Assembly (NCBI GenBank): GCA_964623265.1
Contig: CAZUTK010000086.1
Location: 1 to 10,313, forward strand
Direction of reading: 5' to 3'
Source of the DNA: CAZUTK01 sp964623265
Lineage (GTDB): Bacteria; Electryoneota; B3-LCP
Length of the DNA stretch: 10,313 nt
The notes below the pieces were generated by a model. The model was given only the letters and a program-made list of their open reading frames with translations. It had not been told where the DNA came from and did not search any database. This document shows positions 6,759 through 10,313 of this stretch, in pieces (positions within the stretch are counted from its first letter, which is position 1; the number at the start of each line of letters is the position of its first letter). The position numbers and the translations under genes were made by a program.

Positions 6759-8689
6759 CTTCCGAACTTAAAATGACTTCACCCGCATCGCGGCATCTGG
6801 TCGTCGCCACCGCGGGGCATATTGATCACGGGAAGACCGCGCTGGTGCGCGCTTTGACCGGCATGGAGACCGACCGCCTGGAAGAAGAGCGCCGCCGAGG
6901 GATCACCATCGAGCTGGGCTTCGCCTTTCTGGGCGATGACATCACCATCATTGACGTGCCGGGTCACGAGCGCTTCATCAAGACGATGGTCGCGGGCGTC
7001 AGCACGGTGGATCTGGCGCTGCTCGTGGTCGCGGCGGACGACGGCGTGATGCCGCAGACCCGCGAACATCTTGCGATCCTGAATCTGCTGGGCGTTCCTC
7101 ATCTCTTCGTCGTCCTGTCGAAGATTGATGCAGCCGATTCCGATTGGGTGAAATTGGTCGAAGAGGAAATCCGCGCCCTCCTTCCGGAGCGCTTCCGCGC
7201 CGCCCCCTTCTTGCGCTGTGATTCCATCACGGGGGAAGGCGTTACCCGTCTGAAAGATGCCATTCTCGAGTTTCAACGGACACTCCCGCTCCGGCGGGAT
7301 ACCGGCGTGTTTCGGCTCCCCGTGGACCGCGCCTTCAGCGTCAAGGGGCACGGCACGGTGGTCACCGGCACCATCCTGGGCGGCTCTGTCCGCGTGGGAG
7401 ATCGCCTGACGGTGATGCCGCAGGGCTTCGAGACACGCGTGCGCGGCTTGCAGAGCCATGGCCGCGAACAGACCGCTCTTTCCGTCGGTCAGCGCGCCGC
7501 GATAAACTTGACCGGCGCGCGCATCGGGGAGATCGTCCGCGGGGACTGGATCTGCCAGCCGGATGCCTTCCTAACGACGCGTTTTCTGGACGTCTCGCTC
7601 GAGATCCTGCCGGATGCGCCGCCTCTGCGCCGCCGCGAGAGAGTGCGGGTGGAGATCGGCACGCTGGAAGCGTTGGGGAGAGTCTTCCTGCTGGATCGCG
7701 CCGTTTTAAATCCAGGCGAACAGGGCTGGGCTCAAATCGCGCTCGAACGGCCGGTCATAGCGGCGCGCCTCGACCGCTTCGTCATCCGCCGCTATTCGCC
7801 TCTGCAGACCCTCGGCGGAGGCGTCGTGCTCGACCCCGTGCCGCCGCGCCGCACAATCGCGGATCCGCAGGCGGTTTCGGTCTTGCGCACCTTCGGGACG
7901 GACGACTCCGTAAGTGCGCTTTCCGCCCGCATCCAAGCCGCAGGGTTGGAAGGATATGCACTCGCTCAGGCGCGCGCGTTCGCCAATGCGCCGCAGCCCG
8001 TGGTCTCGGAGTGGATTCATCGCTTCCAGACCGCGCAGCAGGTGATTCTCGTTGCGGATGACGGGGATTACCGCTTGTTTTCCGCGCACGCGTTGACGGA
8101 GGCGAAAGGATCCGTTTTGGAGCAGCTGCGGCGGTTCCACGAGCAGTATCCGGATCTGCCCGGATTCCATCGTGCGGAGCTGATCAGCGTTCTTTCCCGC
8201 CGGATGCCGGCGGCGCTGATCGAGCGCGCCGTCGCGGATTTGATCGGCGTGGAACTGCAGGAAAAGAGAGGGATCCTGATGAAGTCCGACCACCGGATAC
8301 AGCTCCAGCCGGATCAGGAGGCGCGGATCGCCGGAATCCTCGCGATGCTGGAGAAAGCGGGGTTCAATCCGGTTAATCGCGGAGCGCTGCGGAGAGCCGT
8401 GGGCGGGGATGATTCCGATATCGGTTTCGCGTTGAACCTGCTGGAACAGCGCAGGCTCATTCTGCCGCTGGGGGATGGCTTTGTAACCGCAGAGGCGGTG
8501 CAGCGAGCCTGGGAAATCGTGCGGGGCGAGTTGACATCCGGAGGCAAAACCACCGCGCAGCTGCGCGACGCTCTCGGCTGCGCGCGAAGATCCGCCGTCG
8601 CTCTGCTCGAATATTTCGATTCTTTAGGCAAAACCGAGCGAAACGGCGAAGCGCGCATCCTGCTGCCGCAGACCGACGACGCGCCGTGA
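6755..8689 (+). CDS. selB: Selenocysteine-specific translation elongation factor SelB
   Basis: SelB is a GTPase that delivers selenocysteinyl-tRNA to UGA codons marked by a SECIS hairpin. The 644-residue product has an EF-Tu-like part: G1 'GHIDHGKT' (21-28), G2 'RGIT' (48-51), G3 'DVPGH' (67-71), G4 'SKID' (122-125, Ser in place of the usual Asn or Thr) and G5-like 'SITGEG' (157-162). Domain II (about 184-265, 'VKGHGTVVTGTI') and domain III (about 272-365, ending 'RRYSPLQTLGGGVVLDP', characteristic of SelB) follow. Residues from about 375 onward match the SECIS-binding winged-helix array in length and pattern. The ATG at 6755 overlaps the pyrC TGA; the ATG at 6773 is an alternative start six codons in. 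Neither has a good Shine-Dalgarno site, so coupling to pyrC is likely. Finding selB last in a pyr operon is unusual. No selA, selD or selC lies in the window. Confidence 0.94.
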   Translation: MTSELKMTSPASRHLVVATAGHIDHGKTALVRALTGMETDRLEEERRRGITIELGFAFLGDDITIIDVPGHERFIKTMVAGVSTVDLALLVVAADDGVMPQTREHLAILNLLGVPHLFVVLSKIDAADSDWVKLVEEEIRALLPERFRAAPFLRCDSITGEGVTRLKDAILEFQRTLPLRRDTGVFRLPVDRAFSVKGHGTVVTGTILGGSVRVGDRLTVMPQGFETRVRGLQSHGREQTALSVGQRAAINLTGARIGEIVRGDWICQPDAFLTTRFLDVSLEILPDAPPLRRRERVRVEIGTLEALGRVFLLDRAVLNPGEQGWAQIALERPVIAARLDRFVIRRYSPLQTLGGGVVLDPVPPRRTIADPQAVSVLRTFGTDDSVSALSARIQAAGLEGYALAQARAFANAPQPVVSEWIHRFQTAQQVILVADDGDYRLFSAHALTEAKGSVLEQLRRFHEQYPDLPGFHRAELISVLSRRMPAALIERAVADLIGVELQEKRGILMKSDHRIQLQPDQEARIAGILAMLEKAGFNPVNRGALRRAVGGDDSDIGFALNLLEQRRLILPLGDGFVTAEAVQRAWEIVRGELTSGGKTTAQLRDALGCARRSAVALLEYFDSLGKTERNGEARILLPQTDDAP

Positions 8690-8709
8690 TGCGATCCTGA
8701 AAAAAAGAC

Positions 8710-8738
8710 TTGACTCCGCGGAAAAATTTACTTATCTT
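8710..8738 (+). promoter_or_regulatory. Sigma-70-like promoter of tRNA-Phe
   Basis: TTGACT at 8710-8715 and TATCTT at 8733-8738 are separated by 17 bases. The -10 box ends 12 bases before the mature tRNA 5' end, a natural distance for a short tRNA leader. The -35 matches TTGACA at five of six positions and the -10 matches TATAAT at four of six. The spacer is AT-rich. No terminator is seen between the selB stop (8689) and this promoter, so read-through from the pyr operon is possible. Confidence 0.6.
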
Positions 8739-8750
8739 CAAAATCCTAAT

Positions 8751-8823
8751 GCCACTCTAGCTCAGTTGGTAGAGCACCGCCCTGAAAAGGCGGGTGTGCC
8801 CAGTTCAATTCTGGGGGGTGGCA
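8751..8823 (+). tRNA. tRNA-Phe (anticodon GAA)
   Basis: A full cloverleaf folds. The acceptor stem is GCCACTC (8751-8757) with GGGTGGC (8816-8822), including one G-U pair. The D arm is GCTC/GAGC around AGTTGGTA. The anticodon stem CCGCC/GGCGG (8777-8781 and 8789-8793) encloses the loop CTGAAAA with anticodon GAA at 8784-8786. The variable loop has five bases, and the T arm CCCAG/CTGGG encloses TTCAATT. The discriminator base is A8823, as expected for Phe. The 3' CCA is not encoded (CAA follows), so CCA must be added by tRNA nucleotidyltransferase. Despite following selB, this is not tRNA-Sec, which would have a long variable arm and a UCA anticodon. Confidence 0.95.
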
Positions 8824-8829
8824 CAACTC

Positions 8830-8850
8830 AGCGTTCCGCTTCGAAACGCT
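8830..8850. terminator. Weak hairpin between convergent tRNA-Phe and minus-strand gene
   Basis: AGCGTT (8830-8835) pairs with AACGCT (8845-8850) across a nine-base loop. It falls in the 27-base gap between the tRNA 3' end and the stop codon of the facing gene, directly after that stop on the minus strand. A short stem without a T-run on either strand makes intrinsic termination uncertain. Position is the main argument. Confidence 0.35.
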
Positions 8851-10313
8851 TCACTTCAAAATCGTCACGCCTCCCGCGCTCTGCAAATCCTCCGCCTGAA
8901 TTCGGAAAAAATACGCCCCGGACGGCAGCGCGTCCACCTGCAGGGATAGTTTCTGCCGCCCACCCGGGAAGAATCGCGTACCTCGAGCCGCCATTCTGCC
9001 CAGCGCATCGAAGAGCTGATAGTGAACTTCCGAAGCCTTTGGCAAATCCATCGGCACGATCAACCAGGCATTGCATGGGTTGGGAAAAGGCATCCCGAAG
9101 ACGACGCTCTCCGGCAGGTGCATTCTGGAGCTGGTCGGTGGAATGCCGAGAACAGTCGTCAAGCTGACTGTATGATACCCTTCCGTCAGATCGGGTAATG
9201 GGATGAAGATTCTGTTGCCCCGAACGGTATATTCGGTGGGCAGGGCATCCACAAAGGCTGAAGCGATGACGTGGCTGGAATCCGGCAGGAACGCCACGAT
9301 CGTCTGCCCGTATGTGGCGGCTCCGTAAAAGGTGAAACTCAGAGAGGATGGCGTAGAGTGCGCTTCCACATCCCACCAGCGGCGGGATTCTTCGCAGAAA
9401 TCCGCGAACTCCTCTGGAAAGAAATACTGCATATCGGGGAATAATGACTCCATCTGCTGGAAGACGCCGTTGACAATCTCGAATTGTGCTTGATTGTTCA
9501 GCGGGAATACGGCCAGTGGATGCCCGCCCGAAAGCACGAGTTCCCCGCGTCTTAGAATGTATTCGACCATCGCGGGATCCTGCCAGTAACTGGAATCGCA
9601 CCACCAGTTGGTGTTCGTTTCCCAGATAACGCCTTCCGGCTGAAAGATCGGACCCAGAAGAAATTGCCAGAAGGCTTCGCCGCTGTCCATCAGCTTGACG
9701 CCGGCTTTGATGCACTCCTGAACCGCCGGCATTTGATGCTTATGCGCGGCGAATCGAAAAACCCGGAAAGAGGCGTTGGTCAACCCGGAGCTGATCAAGT
9801 CGCGTTGGATCATCGCAAATCTTCCGGAATCCCCTGCAGGATCGTAGAAATCGAATTCGTTGCTATAAGGTGGACCAAGCGGATACAGCTCGCTGGCGGT
9901 ATGGTGATAGCAGTGCATCCCCAGGCAGACGCGGTCCTCCCAGCCGTATAATATGCCGCCGCTTTCGATCAGATGCAGAAAGTCGAGATAGGTCTGAGGA
10001 GCATTCGTGGCGAAACGCCTGTTCCCGTGTGCGTGCCACCACTCCAAACCTTCCCCGTCATACTGGACGTTGAAGCTGAAAGAATTGAATCCGCCGTTGG
10101 TCAAGAGGCTGCCCGAAACGTTCTCCCGTTCCAGCCCGATGGCGTCGAAGCGGGCTTTGCCGGGACGCCCGTCATTTTCACCCGGACTACGAGGGAAGAG
10201 CATGGTCCGGTGTTGAAATACACTTGTCGAAACGTCCAGCTCATCGGATTTTCGAACAAAATGCGTTCCAGAAGGTTGCCGTCAGGAGCGGCGGCTATTT
10301 CCACTCCGGCGCT
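8851..10313 (-). CDS. T9SS-exported protein, possible deacetylase-like barrel; 5' partial and apparently frameshifted
   Basis: The gene runs leftward to a TGA at 8853-8851 and is cut by the right window edge. One open stretch is read from 10313 to about 10162 ('GNLLERILFENPMSW', then 'YFNTGPCSSLVVRVKMTGVP'). It joins, after a one-base shift, a 450-residue frame whose first Met is at 10203. In numbering from that Met, residues 15-24 ('GKARFDAIGL') look like the last strand of a carbohydrate-binding-type jelly roll begun in the other frame. Residues about 35-275 contain 'GMHCYHH' (95-101), 'FRFAAHKHQMP' (149-159) and 'LSGGHPLAVF' (224-233), loosely like a polysaccharide-deacetylase barrel. Residues about 284-352 look like a beta domain. 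Residues about 369-450 are a T9SS sorting tail ('GMPFPNPCNAW', 'LFDALGRM', 'GAYFFRIQ', final Lys). The enzyme family is a weak guess; surface or extracellular location is well supported. Confidence 0.78.
10158..10166 (-). other. Probable one-base frameshift site
   Basis: Reading leftward, the frame open from 10313 gives sensible protein through 'VRVKMTGVP' and then degenerates to 'AKPASTPSGWNGR'. The -1 neighbour frame is sensible from 'GKARFDAIGLER' onward but hits a stop at 10284-10282 when traced upstream. Adding one G to the minus-strand GTCCCGGCAAAG (CC at 10160-10161 on the plus strand becoming CCC) joins them as '..MTGVPGKARFDAIG..'. This may be a sequencing or assembly error in a short G/C run, or a real mutation. 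Confidence 0.7.

Noticed and set aside
8751..8823. Possible selC (tRNA-Sec) next to selB
   Set aside because: The variable loop is only five bases, the acceptor and D stems are canonical, and the anticodon is GAA, so this is tRNA-Phe.
1..10313. Mobile elements, CRISPR arrays, phage or defence genes
   Set aside because: No transposase or integrase motifs, terminal inverted repeats, attachment duplications at the tRNA or regularly spaced repeats were seen.

Overview
The window looks like chromosomal DNA of a GC-rich bacterium that exports proteins through the type IX secretion system (T9SS). Two of its three secreted proteins end in a Por-type C-terminal sorting domain containing the NPFN/NPCN motif. 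Together with PyrR attenuation, a stand-alone class I dihydroorotase and SelB, this suggests an uncultured lineage of the FCB superphylum (for example KSB1-, Electryoneota- or Cloacimonetes-like). The lineage is inferred; no rRNA is present to settle it. The tRNA promoter looks like an ordinary sigma-70 promoter rather than the Bacteroidota type.

Layout, left to right. (1) Positions 1-684 are the 3' end of a secreted beta-sandwich protein. (2) Positions 829-3783 encode a 984-residue T9SS protein with a signal peptide, a duplicated pair of beta-sandwich and alpha/beta modules, and a sorting tail. (3) Positions 3784-3924 form a structured pyrimidine leader: a GC-rich hairpin after the previous stop codon, a recognisable PyrR-binding RNA element, and a perfect intrinsic terminator just before the pyrR ribosome-binding site. 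(4) Positions 3925-8689 hold a tight operon, pyrR-pyrB-pyrC-selB. Two junctions are 4-base ATGA overlaps and the third gap is 9 bases. (5) Positions 8710-8823 hold a sigma-70-like promoter and tRNA-Phe(GAA). (6) Positions 8851-10313, minus strand, are a second T9SS-tailed secreted protein. It converges on the tRNA, runs off the right edge and appears to carry a one-base frameshift near 10160.

How it works together. PyrR senses uridine nucleotides and should bind the leader RNA so that the terminator at 3881-3909 forms when UMP is plentiful. PyrB (aspartate carbamoyltransferase) and PyrC (dihydroorotase) then carry out steps two and three of UMP synthesis. SelB, the selenocysteine elongation factor, is the last gene and shares its start with the pyrC stop. 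It would therefore be co-transcribed with, and possibly controlled by, the pyrimidine attenuator, which is the least expected arrangement in the window. The flanking secreted proteins appear unrelated to the operon. No mobile element, CRISPR array or clear novel defence system was seen.
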